Below are positions 53,911 through 61,592 of a stretch of 64,000 nt of DNA, in pieces. The notes under the pieces were generated by a model. That model had not been told where the DNA came from and did no database searches. It worked only from the letters and a program-made list of their open reading frames with translations. Location: assembly GCF_003149535.1 (NCBI RefSeq), contig NZ_QGDB01000001.1, positions 248,001-312,000 on the forward strand, written 5' to 3'. Within the stretch, counting starts at the first letter, position 1. Each line of letters starts with the position of its first letter. This DNA comes from Falsochrobactrum shanghaiense (GTDB lineage Bacteria; Pseudomonadota; Alphaproteobacteria; Rhizobiales; Rhizobiaceae). Position numbers and translations under genes: made by a program.

Positions 53911-54317
53911 TTCTCGAACGCCTCCTTCACCGCCTTGGAAATCGCCCGATCGATGCGACGACGCACGCGCTTTTTCGTGGTGTTGACAGACGGCCAAAAG
54001 AAAGGCTGAGCCGTTTGCGGTCGGCCTTGGTCGCCTTTGAGTGTGCCATATTCCTGAAACAGCGCATTGTCCTCGCCTTTGGCGTTCTCATCGATCGCTT
54101 GAACGCGGATCGCCATGGGCACCGGTCCGCGCACCTTTTTGATGCTGGCCTTCAAGTCTTTGCCGCCGGTTTTCGGATCGTCAGGAACGAGCAGACGCAT
54201 GCGCTCGACCATCTCGTCCGCACCTTTTTCAATGGCGGGATCGATCTTGGCGCGGACGGCTTTGGGGATAGCGTTCAGTGTGTTGATAAGAGCCTGTAGG
54301 TCTTTACTACGCGCCAT
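53907..54317 (-). CDS. HK97 gp10-like neck/tail protein
   Basis: The product is 136 aa. MARSKDLQALINTLNAIPKA, then MVERMRLLVPDDPKTGGKDL, KASIKKVR and NALFQEYGTLKGDQGRPQTA with QPFFWPS is the classic HK97 gp10 pattern (LVPVxTGxLrxSI ... EFGT...PAxPFmrPA). It participates in head-tail joining. ATG 54317 lies 10 bp inside the connector gene end. Confidence 0.87.
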   Translation of the reverse strand: MARSKDLQALINTLNAIPKAVRAKIDPAIEKGADEMVERMRLLVPDDPKTGGKDLKASIKKVRGPVPMAIRVQAIDENAKGEDNALFQEYGTLKGDQGRPQTAQPFFWPSVNTTKKRVRRRIDRAISKAVKEAFEK

Positions 54318-54618
54318 CGCTGACACCCCAATAGTTGCGGCGGTTATTGACAATCTCCCAGACTCCGTGCGGCACTTCCATGCCCGACAAGCCGACGAGG
54401 GCGGATTCTCGGTTTTCGTACCACCCAGCCGCCAGCATCTTCACCGCAGCAACAAGATCGGCAGGGGCGCCGTCAGGAAACTTTACTTCGATTTCAAAGC
54501 CCAAAAGCGCTTCAAGATGTGCCTGAGCGGCGTCAATTTTGGATGCAATCAGGTTATCATCGGCATCATCGATGATACCTAGTTCGGCCTTCATAACGGC
54601 CAAGTCGACAATTGACAT
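54307..54618 (-). CDS. Head-tail connector (HK97 gp6-like)
   Basis: The product is 103 aa. MSIVDLAVMKAELGIIDDAD is followed by DNLIASKIDAAQAHLEALLG, then LVAAVKMLAAGWYENRES and GVWEIVNNRRNYWG. This is the gp6/gp15 connector pattern, which binds beneath the portal. It opens the neck operon after a gap of about 100 bp from the Cys-rich protein gene. Confidence 0.85.
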   Translation of the reverse strand: MSIVDLAVMKAELGIIDDADDNLIASKIDAAQAHLEALLGFEIEVKFPDGAPADLVAAVKMLAAGWYENRESALVGLSGMEVPHGVWEIVNNRRNYWGVSDGA

Positions 54619-54720
54619 AGGATGAAATTCCTATTTAGAGGGAAATGTGAATTGTGGGGCGCGGGTGGTCTCCGTCTGATCGGAGAAAGTTCGAAACCAC
54701 CCCCCGGTGGGGGGTTCCCG

Positions 54721-54963
54721 TCAAAAATCCCGCTCCACGAGAGGGTTTTTCACCTTCGCGCTTGTGTAGGGATGGCTACCACTGCGGAAGGGCCACAGGG
54801 CGCAAGCAACCGTCTCACAGGCCCGAATCTCGGAAAGCTGACCAGCGCAACAATCTGTGCATTTCGCACGGATCGCGCGCATCGGACTTACCTGCGCATG
54901 TCCTGCCTCGCGAGCGACGGCGGCGGTCGGCGGCCAGACGCTGGCCATGTCTGCTCTGTTCAT
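54721..54963 (-). CDS. Small Cys-rich phage protein, 80 aa
   Basis: ATG 54963 overlaps the HNH stop by 4 bp. The core MRAIRAKCTDCCAGQLSEIR followed by ACETVACALWPFRSGSHPYT has C-x2-CC...C...C spacing, suggesting zinc binding. It is a recurrent small phage protein type found near HNH and terminase genes (family recalled, not verified). Function unknown. Confidence 0.68.
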   Translation of the reverse strand: MNRADMASVWPPTAAVAREAGHAQVSPMRAIRAKCTDCCAGQLSEIRACETVACALWPFRSGSHPYTSAKVKNPLVERDF

Positions 54964-55304
54964 CGCTTCCCCCAGTTCTGGCTCTGATCGCGCGCCGTCC
55001 TTCGGCCATGGCATGGCCCGCACATTGAGCGCAGGTTAGTCCATTCGAGCCGTAGCTCGGGCCGGTCGCGCACCGATTGGATATGGTCTACGTGACTGGC
55101 CTTTGCGCCACACACCACGCACAATGGATGATGGTGCAGGAAGCGGAAGCGCAGCTTCGACCAGTCTTTGTCATAGCCTCGGCTGGCGCTAGAGCCGCGC
55201 TCCTCGTCATTCTGGCGCTGCCGGGCGGCCTGCCGTTTTAGCTCATGGACGCACTTGCTGCCCTTCGGCACCGAACAGCCGCATGACGTAATACGGTTGA
55301 CCAT
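54960..55304 (-). CDS. HNH endonuclease
   Basis: The product is 114 aa. Zinc-finger and HNH residues are in HHHPLCVVCGAKASHVDHIQ and WTNLRSMCGPCHGRRTARDQ (two CxxC pairs, DH, N and H). Phage HNH proteins next to terminase and portal genes aid DNA cleavage in packaging of cos-type HK97-like phages. AGGAGA precedes ATG 55304, directly after the capsid terminator. Confidence 0.9.
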   Translation of the reverse strand: MVNRITSCGCSVPKGSKCVHELKRQAARQRQNDEERGSSASRGYDKDWSKLRFRFLHHHPLCVVCGAKASHVDHIQSVRDRPELRLEWTNLRSMCGPCHGRRTARDQSQNWGKR

Positions 55305-55318
55305 TAGGGTCTCCTATT

Positions 55319-55354
55319 AAAAAAGGAGACCGCAGCGTCGCGCGTGCGGCCTCC
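55319..55354 (-). terminator. Terminator after the major capsid gene
   Basis: On the minus strand GGAGGCCGCA (55354-55345) pairs with TGCGGTCTCC (55334-55325; one mismatch) and is followed by six T (55324-55319). It separates the portal-protease-capsid unit from the HNH-neck-terminase unit and probably reduces read-through so that capsid mRNA is most abundant. Confidence 0.75.
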
Positions 55355-55455
55355 CGTGGCGCTCATGGCGCATCAAGGTTATTTGGATGGTGGCGGGCCT
55401 TGATGCACCTTTCGGACTGAAAGCTAGCCCGTCGTTCCTCCCGCCAGATTAGAAG

Positions 55456-56601
55456 TTACACGCCGCCGACAGGTTCTTCAAACGCGCCGTACACAAAGCT
55501 TTCCTTACGGTAGATTGCCAGCGCCAGGCGTTCCTCTGCCCGGATGGTGACGAGGTTTTTTTCAAAATCATCCACGTTCGAGTTCGACACTTCAACGCGG
55601 TCCTGCCAGCGGTCGAATATCTGCGCAGCACGGGCAAAAGCGCCGACCAAGAAGTTGCCGACCGGCATGGCCGTGGTATCGACCACAGGGATGCCCCACA
55701 AGTTTTGCCCGTTATTGATGGTAGGATTAGACCATATATACCCGCCCGTGGTTTCCTTAAGGACTTCAATGTCTGCCCAATCGGTTGGGTGAAGCACGAT
55801 GCCATCGGCCCGGTATTCCGCAAGGCGAACCTGCAAGATTGCGCGGCGAATAATGTCTGCCTTATTATCATCGGCGTCAACGAGAGCGGTGTCAAACGCG
55901 GTTGCGTTTGGGATCAAGCCGTTCAAGTTCTGGCCGGTGCCGTCACCATTGAGAAGCTGGGCTTCCTCAACGTCCGCAAGGCCATCCCGAGCGCGGGTAT
56001 CAATGTAGCTGGCAAGCTGGGCCGAGTCCTCAAGCACCTGGCGGCTGGCCTTGAATAGGTGAGCAATCACGCGAACGTTCTCGGTTTCCTGATCGAATGT
56101 GATGTCAGAATACGGCTTGGCAGCGCCTTCCGCGACAGGGGCCGCATTATTGGTAAAGCCGGTCTCTCGCACGTACTGGATCACGCCCGACGTGGTGCTG
56201 CCCTGCGCAAGAAGTGCGCGGATAGTGAGCGGACGAACAGCCGGAGCGATGATGCCCGGAACATGGTGAGACGGCACAAGAGACGTGCTGCCATCAGTGC
56301 CGGTGCCCACCGTGGCGGCGCCAGTGGTGATGGCCTTCAACTCGATGTCTGCGCTGCCCTTTTTACCAGACACCGCCCAATCTTTAAAGGCATCGCTTTC
56401 AACAAGCTGCTCGCCGGCAGACTTCGTTTCGGTCGGCTCATTGTCATTGTGGGCCAGTTTGGCCTCCAGCTTGTCCAGACGATCGACGAGCTTATTATCA
56501 TTCTCCGCCTTGGCTTTTACTTCATTAGTGAGGTCATCAAGGACGGCCTTGACGTCGAGTTCGGATTCGGATTTCGTTTCGAGTTTGAGAATAGCAGTCA
56601 T
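55456..56601 (-). CDS. HK97-family major capsid protein
   Basis: The product is 381 aa. The N-terminal delta/scaffold part (about 1-80) is an acidic and lysine-rich coil (LDDLTNEVKAKAENDNKLVD). The mature fold begins near KAITTGAATVGTGTDGSTSL, VPSHHVPGIIAPA. E-loop and A-domain wording includes VRETGFTNNAAPVAEGAAKP, RQVLEDSAQLASYIDTR, LLNGDGTGQNLNGLIPNA, VLHPTDWADIEVLKE and RAEERLALAIYRKESFVYG. It shares one base with the protease stop. Confidence 0.94.
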   Translation of the reverse strand: MTAILKLETKSESELDVKAVLDDLTNEVKAKAENDNKLVDRLDKLEAKLAHNDNEPTETKSAGEQLVESDAFKDWAVSGKKGSADIELKAITTGAATVGTGTDGSTSLVPSHHVPGIIAPAVRPLTIRALLAQGSTTSGVIQYVRETGFTNNAAPVAEGAAKPYSDITFDQETENVRVIAHLFKASRQVLEDSAQLASYIDTRARDGLADVEEAQLLNGDGTGQNLNGLIPNATAFDTALVDADDNKADIIRRAILQVRLAEYRADGIVLHPTDWADIEVLKETTGGYIWSNPTINNGQNLWGIPVVDTTAMPVGNFLVGAFARAAQIFDRWQDRVEVSNSNVDDFEKNLVTIRAEERLALAIYRKESFVYGAFEEPVGGV

Positions 56602-57119
56602 TAGATTTCCTTAATTGCCTGAGTGGCCGCACGGATGGCGGCGATTGTTTCATTGTCGGATTTGACGTTGGAGATGATGGCGTCTTTGTGCATGGGAAAG
56701 GTCACGAGACTGACCTCTTTTAGAAGCACTTCTTCCAAGACGCGGGCAGAATTGGATTGATCACGGGTGGCGCGTATGGTGTTGAACCCGATGGACATGC
56801 CGTCCAGTGCGCCCGCCTTCATCAGCGCGTGCGCTTCGCGGGCGCGGGTGGTTTCGAGAAGCAAACGACCGTCGGCTTTCAAGCCGTAGTCGTCCTCCTC
56901 GAATTTCGTCCAAATACCGATCAACTCATCTCGGTCATGTTGCCAAAGCATCTTGACCTTGTTAGCCGGCAGACGGGCCAGAGAGGCGGCGAAAGCACCC
57001 TTGCGGATAATATCGCCGCCCTGGTCTTTCGTGTCGAAAACAGCCGCGTAGCCGGAAAATGTGCCATCCTCCTGGACCGACTTGACGTCGAGTTCCACCG
57101 CTGCGAGCGTGTTACTCAT
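56601..57119 (-). CDS. HK97-family prohead protease
   Basis: The product is 172 aa of the caudoviral U35 serine peptidase. The fold signature is GTFSGYAAVFDTKDQGGDII, the catalytic histidine is in MLWQHDRDELIGIW, and the catalytic serine is in ALDGMSIGFNTI. It matures the capsid by removing the delta domain. ATG 57119 starts inside the end of the 128-aa gene (8-bp overlap). Confidence 0.92.
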   Translation of the reverse strand: MSNTLAAVELDVKSVQEDGTFSGYAAVFDTKDQGGDIIRKGAFAASLARLPANKVKMLWQHDRDELIGIWTKFEEDDYGLKADGRLLLETTRAREAHALMKAGALDGMSIGFNTIRATRDQSNSARVLEEVLLKEVSLVTFPMHKDAIISNVKSDNETIAAIRAATQAIKEI

Positions 57120-57498
57120 CGTCAGCCTCCACTGATGCGCCAGATCCAAAGACGAGTTCAGTTAGCAGATCGATCGCAATGGGCGCGTAATTGCCGGGCG
57201 CTTTTGACACGACGGCCACGACGTCCGGGTGAGGCGTGTATGAAAGACGATATTGCAGCGCGCTGCCCCATCTGCCCATCTGCTTCATCAGACTCCACTC
57301 CCGCGCTAAATGGGGAGTGGGGCCGTGTAGGGCGAAGGAAAGCACGAGTGCAACATCATCGATGCTCCAGTCGCCAGCGGTAAAAAGCTGCAAGTAGGCA
57401 TAGACCGATTTGCGAGGCGTGATTTGCTCGAACAAAGCGGGGTCTTTGACTCTGAAGGTGCGCTCGACACCATCAAAATCACGAGTGATTTCAACCAA
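57112..57498 (-). CDS. 128-aa phage protein between portal and protease, GTA-gp10-like
   Basis: A TTG start at 57498 has AAGGAA 8 nt upstream. The protein begins MVEITRDFDGVERTFRVKDP and contains YLQLFTAGDWSIDDVALVLS and GNYAPIAIDLLTELVFG. The opening is reminiscent of the GTA-gp10/tail-chaperone group, but that would be an unusual location. The assignment is weak. It overlaps the protease start by 8 bp and follows the portal by 23 bp. Confidence 0.6.
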   Translation of the reverse strand: MVEITRDFDGVERTFRVKDPALFEQITPRKSVYAYLQLFTAGDWSIDDVALVLSFALHGPTPHLAREWSLMKQMGRWGSALQYRLSYTPHPDVVAVVSKAPGNYAPIAIDLLTELVFGSGASVEADDE

Positions 57499-57521
57499 TG
57501 GAATATTCCTTTTTTGGAAGT

Positions 57522-58727
57522 TTATGCCGCAGGCTTTGTTTCTGCCGTTGGCTCTTGCGCCTGCACTTGAATGGCAGGGTTCTGGTACACGTCTCCGCCC
57601 TCACGAGGAGGAAGGTCCAGCAACCAAGTGCGAGCCTCGTTCGGGGAGATCGATGTATTGGAAATAAGTGATGAAACCGCCGTGGCGCGTTCGGTCAGGC
57701 TGGCGCGGGTCAGGTCATCGCGGTCAAACAGGATGCGATGATTGCGCCGCTCGTCATCGGTGAGCAAAGCCCGCCCATAGGCACCTTCAAGCTCTCGCAG
57801 CCAAGGTTCCAAGCAGTATGTCAGAAACTCTCGCCCCATCTGCTCGGCATTGCCCCATGTTCCACGCTCAAGGTCGAATATCATTGTGGGCGGCACACGG
57901 AAGGCGCGGGCGATTTCCTCGTTCTGGAACCGGCGATTTTCGAGAAACTGCGCATCGGTGGATGAAAGACCGAGCTGCGTGTAGTCGGTGCCATCCCATA
58001 GCACTGGCGTCTTCCCTGCATTCTGGGAGCCGGAGAAAGCCGCAGTCCATCCTTTCAGCATCGCCTCCACGCCCCGATCACCGATGGGCTTTGTCGTCTT
58101 CAAAAGGCCGCCCGGTCGTGCGCCGTTCTGGAACAATTGCCGTCCATAGGCTTGCAATCCTCTGGCAAAAGCGATGGCGTCGCGCGCATGACTGATCGGT
58201 GCCGTATTGAAAGCGTTCCGAACATGTATGACGTCGCTGGAGCGAAGAGCTTTGCCGTTCTTTTTATATAAGGGCTGGCCGTCGCCTTCTGCCGAAAACT
58301 CGACTTGGATTATGCCGGGCTTATACTTGCGGATCGCAATCGGTCGGTTGTCGCTGGATCGCGTCACAAGCGCAAAGCCGCCGGGATCGGACGTCAGCGT
58401 CTCAATGAGCAAGCCGCGCGTCAGTTCAAAGCCGCTGGTCCATTCGTTCGCCTCATTGTTCAAAAGCTTGACGGCTGGATGATTAGGCACGTCCTTCCAG
58501 ACGCCGCCAACTTTTCGTTGGACGCGAACATCCAATGAAGCCGCAGCTTCGCTTATGAGGCGGATCGCCGATGCAACCGCTGGCACCTGCAAGGCAGTGT
58601 GCGCGGTCGCTGCGATGTCGTCCGGGCCACCACCGAAGTGCGCAACAAACCAGCCTTCAGGGCTTACTATGTCGCTGCTGGCCTTGGTTTCTTCGACGGG
58701 CGCGGTTTTCGTTTGGAACGGCCACAT
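57522..58727 (-). CDS. HK97-family portal protein
   Basis: The product is 401 aa. The pattern includes VPAVASAIRLISEAAASLDV, HPAVKLLNNEANEWTSGFEL, DVIHVRNAFNTAPISHARDA, GRQLFQNGARPGGLLKT, RRFQNEEIARAFRVPPTMIF and CLEPWLRELEGAYGRALLTDDE. It forms the dodecameric DNA channel at one capsid vertex. Its ATG shares one base with the stop of the upstream gene. Confidence 0.94.
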   Translation of the reverse strand: MWPFQTKTAPVEETKASSDIVSPEGWFVAHFGGGPDDIAATAHTALQVPAVASAIRLISEAAASLDVRVQRKVGGVWKDVPNHPAVKLLNNEANEWTSGFELTRGLLIETLTSDPGGFALVTRSSDNRPIAIRKYKPGIIQVEFSAEGDGQPLYKKNGKALRSSDVIHVRNAFNTAPISHARDAIAFARGLQAYGRQLFQNGARPGGLLKTTKPIGDRGVEAMLKGWTAAFSGSQNAGKTPVLWDGTDYTQLGLSSTDAQFLENRRFQNEEIARAFRVPPTMIFDLERGTWGNAEQMGREFLTYCLEPWLRELEGAYGRALLTDDERRNHRILFDRDDLTRASLTERATAVSSLISNTSISPNEARTWLLDLPPREGGDVYQNPAIQVQAQEPTAETKPAA

Positions 58728-59149
58728 TAGTATGCCCCTTCCACACGCTGGATCAGCATGTGCATCATCTGTTTAATCGGAATGATGGCAACTGGCCTGT
58801 CATCGAGATTGGGCGCGTCAGTGAGTTCAAATTCGGAAAAACCGACGCGCCGCCTGATGGCGACATATTTCTGCGCTGGCATTTCATAGAGCGAGTCATT
58901 GGCGATCTTCCCCGCCTCACCCATGGCCGTGCGCACCGCCACGCCATAAGCCGTAAATTCGCGGATAAGGCTGTAAAAAAACAAGTCGGCCCCGGACAGG
59001 AAAACCCGGCCACCAGTCTTTGCACCGGCAAAATCCCCTGAAGGTTCTCGGGCCATCCATGTTCGCAGGGTGTCCTCTGGTATTGCTAAAATTGCGGCGG
59101 ATTCGGCCACGCCAAAGGCGGCCCGCCTCCACCTGTCTGGAAGGTGCAT
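58727..59149 (-). CDS. HTH-containing phage protein upstream of portal, 140 aa
   Basis: ATG 59149 has AAAGGA about 8 nt upstream; a TTG at 59164 is also in frame. Residues about 12-35 (AFGVAESAAILAIPEDTLRT, WMAREP) look like a MerR/excisionase-type winged helix. The rest (LSGADLFFYSLIREFTAYGV, VGFSEFELTDAP) is not recognised. As first gene of the head operon it may be a late regulator or a DNA-binding packaging factor; both are guesses. Confidence 0.65.
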   Translation of the reverse strand: MHLPDRWRRAAFGVAESAAILAIPEDTLRTWMAREPSGDFAGAKTGGRVFLSGADLFFYSLIREFTAYGVAVRTAMGEAGKIANDSLYEMPAQKYVAIRRRVGFSEFELTDAPNLDDRPVAIIPIKQMMHMLIQRVEGAY

Positions 59150-59313
59150 ATTTCGTCCTTTCAATTTTGACGTGTTTCGTGTTGCTGCCGAATGAGCGGC
59201 TAAAAAAAAGCAGGCTGGTGAACGGAATCCGTCCAGTATTCAGCGCGGACGAGGGCGGCCCAAACAGTTCGCAGCGCGGGGATTGGGCGCAGGCGATTGC
59301 GTGAGGAGAAAAC

Positions 59314-59475
59314 ACCGCAACCGCCTGCGAGTCCGGCAGCTACTCAAAGCGCCAGAACAGAAAAGGCCGCCGAAGCGACCTTTTGAAAATGTGTATTCAC
59401 TTGTAACCGCAAAAGCGGTTTTGGGGTGCACCGCAACCGCATAGCGGTTGAACCCCTTCACCGCAACAGGTTGCG
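59314..59475. repeat. Direct repeats and small hairpins between early and late operons
   Basis: ACCGCAAC occurs at 59314-59321, 59430-59437 and 59460-59467. Small hairpins are AACCGC-AAAA-GCGGTT (59405-59420), AACCGC-ATA-GCGGTT (59435-59449, enclosed by GGGGT/ACCCC) and CGCAAC-AG-GTTGCG (59462-59475). The gap 59150-59706 has no convincing gene and is otherwise terminators. Confidence 0.6.
59361..59384 (-). terminator. UUCG-loop terminator 2 of the early operon
   Basis: On the minus strand GGTCGC-TTCG-GCGGCC (59380-59365, one G-U pair) is followed by TTTT. With the copy at 59556-59581 it forms a tandem barrier between the early operon and the portal operon. A mirrored TTTT on the other side lets it act in both directions. 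Confidence 0.72.
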
Positions 59476-59555
59476 AGATTGCAAAAAGCGGCAGTTAGGC
59501 CGCAGATTTTTTCAATGCGGCGGCAAGATTGTCGGGGCGGCTCACAAGTCCGCAA

Positions 59556-59581
59556 GAAAAAGGGACCACCGAAGCGGCCCC
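59556..59581 (-). terminator. UUCG-loop terminator 1 of the early operon
   Basis: On the minus strand GGGGCCGC-TTCG-GTGGTCCC (59581-59562, two G-U pairs) is followed by TTTTTC. It lies about 130 nt after the stop of the 282-aa early gene. Confidence 0.75.
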
Positions 59582-59666
59582 GCAATTTGTTTTAGCTCCC
59601 CCGTCATAGGGGAGTTGAGTGCGCGTTAGCGACGGTCAGGCTACTTTCCTGTGCTCGATCAAATAG

Positions 59667-59704
59667 TTCTCGTTTGCTGGCATATGCTTGCCAGCCAACG
59701 AGAA
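59667..59704. repeat. 16-bp-arm inverted repeat after the 282-aa gene
   Basis: TTCTCGTTTGCTGGCA (59667-59682) and TGCCAGCCAACGAGAA (59689-59704) are inverted with one mismatch and a 6-bp loop. It begins 3 nt after the stop codon of the early gene. There is no T-run, so it may stabilise the mRNA end or bind a protein. Confidence 0.65.
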
Positions 59705-59706
59705 AG

Positions 59707-60555
59707 CTATGCCGCCTTCGATCGCCCATAAATCATGCCCGGCTTCGTGGTTATGTCCTTGCCGAAGTATAGAATATTCTCCGCATCTCGCTTGTCCCCA
59801 GCCTTTCGGACCGCCTCGTCAGCTAGCCGTGCCTGCACCGCTGCCAGACGATTGTCCCGGTTCCACGCATCGCGAACCGCATCCACGGCGGCGTATACCA
59901 GCGCCTTGCCCGCTGCGCTGGCCTGCTTACCCTTAAAGCCATGATGCTCGCCAATCCGCGTCATCGTCATGCCGCCTATCGCCGCATCTTCAAAAACGTC
60001 AAGCAAAGGCCCCACAGCGGCCCGTAACGGCCCAATGACGGCCTTCGCGTCAATGTGAGCAATGATGCTGCCCTCACCGATCGTCGGCACTGTGGGGGCT
60101 TGTGCGCGGCGGGGAATGTCATCGGCGGTAACAGTGTTGCGGTTGCCGTATGAAGTTGCCACCTTTGCGGAAATGCGCGCGCCATGATCACGCATCCTGC
60201 CATCGTCATCGAAGCTAGTTCGGCGGGCAACGTCGATGCCCTGCGTTCCGACTTCGGCTTGGATGTCCTCTTGCGGCAGCCCAGCTACATCCACAAGATA
60301 ACGATAGCGCCGGATCATCGCAGCATCGTCAGGGCGTTTATCGCGGACCAGCGCTTCGCAGATCGGGATCGCCGGTTCGTTATCATTGGCCGGTGAACTG
60401 CGCTCGCGCGGCTTCCATCCTCGCGGCTCTGGCTGTGGCTTTGTCGGCAATCGTGTCACTGTGGCACCTTCCATTTTTTTTGCCAGCCATTCGCGGGCTG
60501 CTGCTTTTTCTGCCGGGATGTCGATCGGCAGTTCGTAAGTTTCTGGATGTTTCAT
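59707..60555 (-). CDS. Early-operon phage protein, 282 aa, unknown
   Basis: The protein begins MKHPETYELPIDIPAEKAAA and has a polar, Pro/Arg-rich first 70 residues, a helical middle (DAAMIRRYRYLVDVAGLPQE) and a C-terminal helical part with MTMTRIGEHHGFKGKQASAA, GKALVYAAVDAVRDAW. The IGEHHGFKGKQASAAGKALV stretch could be an HTH. No family recognised. It overlaps the replication-like gene by an ATGA and is last in the early operon, a common place for a regulator of late transcription. Confidence 0.7.
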   Translation of the reverse strand: MKHPETYELPIDIPAEKAAAREWLAKKMEGATVTRLPTKPQPEPRGWKPRERSSPANDNEPAIPICEALVRDKRPDDAAMIRRYRYLVDVAGLPQEDIQAEVGTQGIDVARRTSFDDDGRMRDHGARISAKVATSYGNRNTVTADDIPRRAQAPTVPTIGEGSIIAHIDAKAVIGPLRAAVGPLLDVFEDAAIGGMTMTRIGEHHGFKGKQASAAGKALVYAAVDAVRDAWNRDNRLAAVQARLADEAVRKAGDKRDAENILYFGKDITTKPGMIYGRSKAA

Positions 60556-61592
60556 GCGGTATAAAACTCCATGCTATCGTCGGGCATCAACCGAAAGCGA
60601 ACCCGCGCACCTATGGTTTCTTTTTCGCCCCCGCAAGATTCGATAAGGGCGGCAGCTTGCGGAGAGGTCAGGCGCATCTTTGATTCCTCGCCATCAATGA
60701 TGACGCGCATGATTGCGCTGCCGTCTGGATTTGTTTCACCCGATACGATGTCTGCCGTCTGCCACGGCAGAGGATCGGCACGCCTGATCTCTTTAGGGCC
60801 AGTTCGGTTCACGGACATGGCGATCTGAGTTCCGATTATGTATTCCGTATCACCATCAATGCCTATGGCGTCATCAAGAGCACAATATTCCTCGCTCTCG
60901 ATATGGCAGCGCAAAACAAATTTACGATTTGCGCCGCTCCGAAGGTGAGCTACGAACACATCCTCGTCCTCGCCTTCATATTCAGCATGAACGATTTTCC
61001 ATCGGGCAAAACCGGGTTGCGCGCGCGGGTTGTTTTTCTTTTCTTTTAATGGCGCCACTCCCTGCGCGCCCCCCAAAGGGCGCGCTCCTGTAGGGGCGCC
61101 TATACATCCTCGTAGAGGATGGAATTGGGCCCCCACTTGGGGACCACCCCCATGCATATCTGGGGGCCACCCCCCTATGCAATCTTGGGGGGCACCCTTA
61201 TGCATATACGGGGGGCTCCCCTGCGCATCCTTGGGGGCCACCTTGCGGCAATCAGAAATAGGCTTGCCACCGTTCATATGCCGAGTATAGGCGCTGCCGC
61301 GAAAAAACCAGTTCACATCCCAGAGCGTCGATTCCGTGAAGGTGTGCTCTTTCTTTACCGATACTCGACCGCTGGCAATCAGTGATGGCTTATACTTCTT
61401 CACCATTTTCACGGTCGTGCCGGCGCCGACTGCGATGAATGAGTTGCTGCATTCCGCAGCCATGCGCGCATTGCTCCAGTGCTTGACAATAACCGAAATC
61501 ATACGCTTTTGAAGGTCGGTCAGGGTTGTGTCTTCCTGCATGTCTTCTCGGAAGGCGGCTTTGTCCTTTACGCGGATTCTATGCCACGCCAT
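60552..61592 (-). CDS. Replication-initiator-like protein with embedded iterons
   Basis: The product is 346 aa. Residues 1-100 carry a winged-helix-like domain (LTDLQKRMISVIVKHWSNAR, GAGTTVKMVKKYKPSLIASG, RVSVKKEHTF). A Gly/Pro/His-rich linker (about 125-185) is encoded by five GC-rich 23-25-bp DNA repeats. The C-terminal part (about 190-346) is a beta-rich domain that is not recognised (FVLRCHIESEEYCALDDAIG, MRLTSPQAAALIESCGGEKE). HTH proteins with repeats inside the gene recall lambda O, whose gene contains the origin. ATG 61592 overlaps the preceding gene by 14 bp. Confidence 0.7.
   Translation of the reverse strand: MAWHRIRVKDKAAFREDMQEDTTLTDLQKRMISVIVKHWSNARMAAECSNSFIAVGAGTTVKMVKKYKPSLIASGRVSVKKEHTFTESTLWDVNWFFRGSAYTRHMNGGKPISDCRKVAPKDAQGSPPYMHKGAPQDCIGGWPPDMHGGGPQVGAQFHPLRGCIGAPTGARPLGGAQGVAPLKEKKNNPRAQPGFARWKIVHAEYEGEDEDVFVAHLRSGANRKFVLRCHIESEEYCALDDAIGIDGDTEYIIGTQIAMSVNRTGPKEIRRADPLPWQTADIVSGETNPDGSAIMRVIIDGEESKMRLTSPQAAALIESCGGEKETIGARVRFRLMPDDSMEFYTA
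61128..61245. repeat. Five iterons, candidate replication origin
   Basis: On the plus strand G-runs start at 61139, 61162, 61187, 61210 and 61233 (steps of 23, 25, 23, 23). Between them lie units of the form ATGCATATCTGGGGGCCACC with flanking C-runs. Because 23 and 25 are not multiples of three, each copy is read in another frame of the host gene. Conservation is therefore at DNA level. Confidence 0.7.

Noticed and set aside
54622-55028. Plus-strand frames opposite the HNH/Cys-rich region
   Set aside because: Shadows of the HNH and Cys-rich genes; no domains and no ribosome sites.
61030-61385. Gly/Pro-rich plus-strand frames opposite the initiator-like gene
   Set aside because: Their peptide repeats are produced by the DNA iterons; the minus-strand frame has the domains and the ribosome context.
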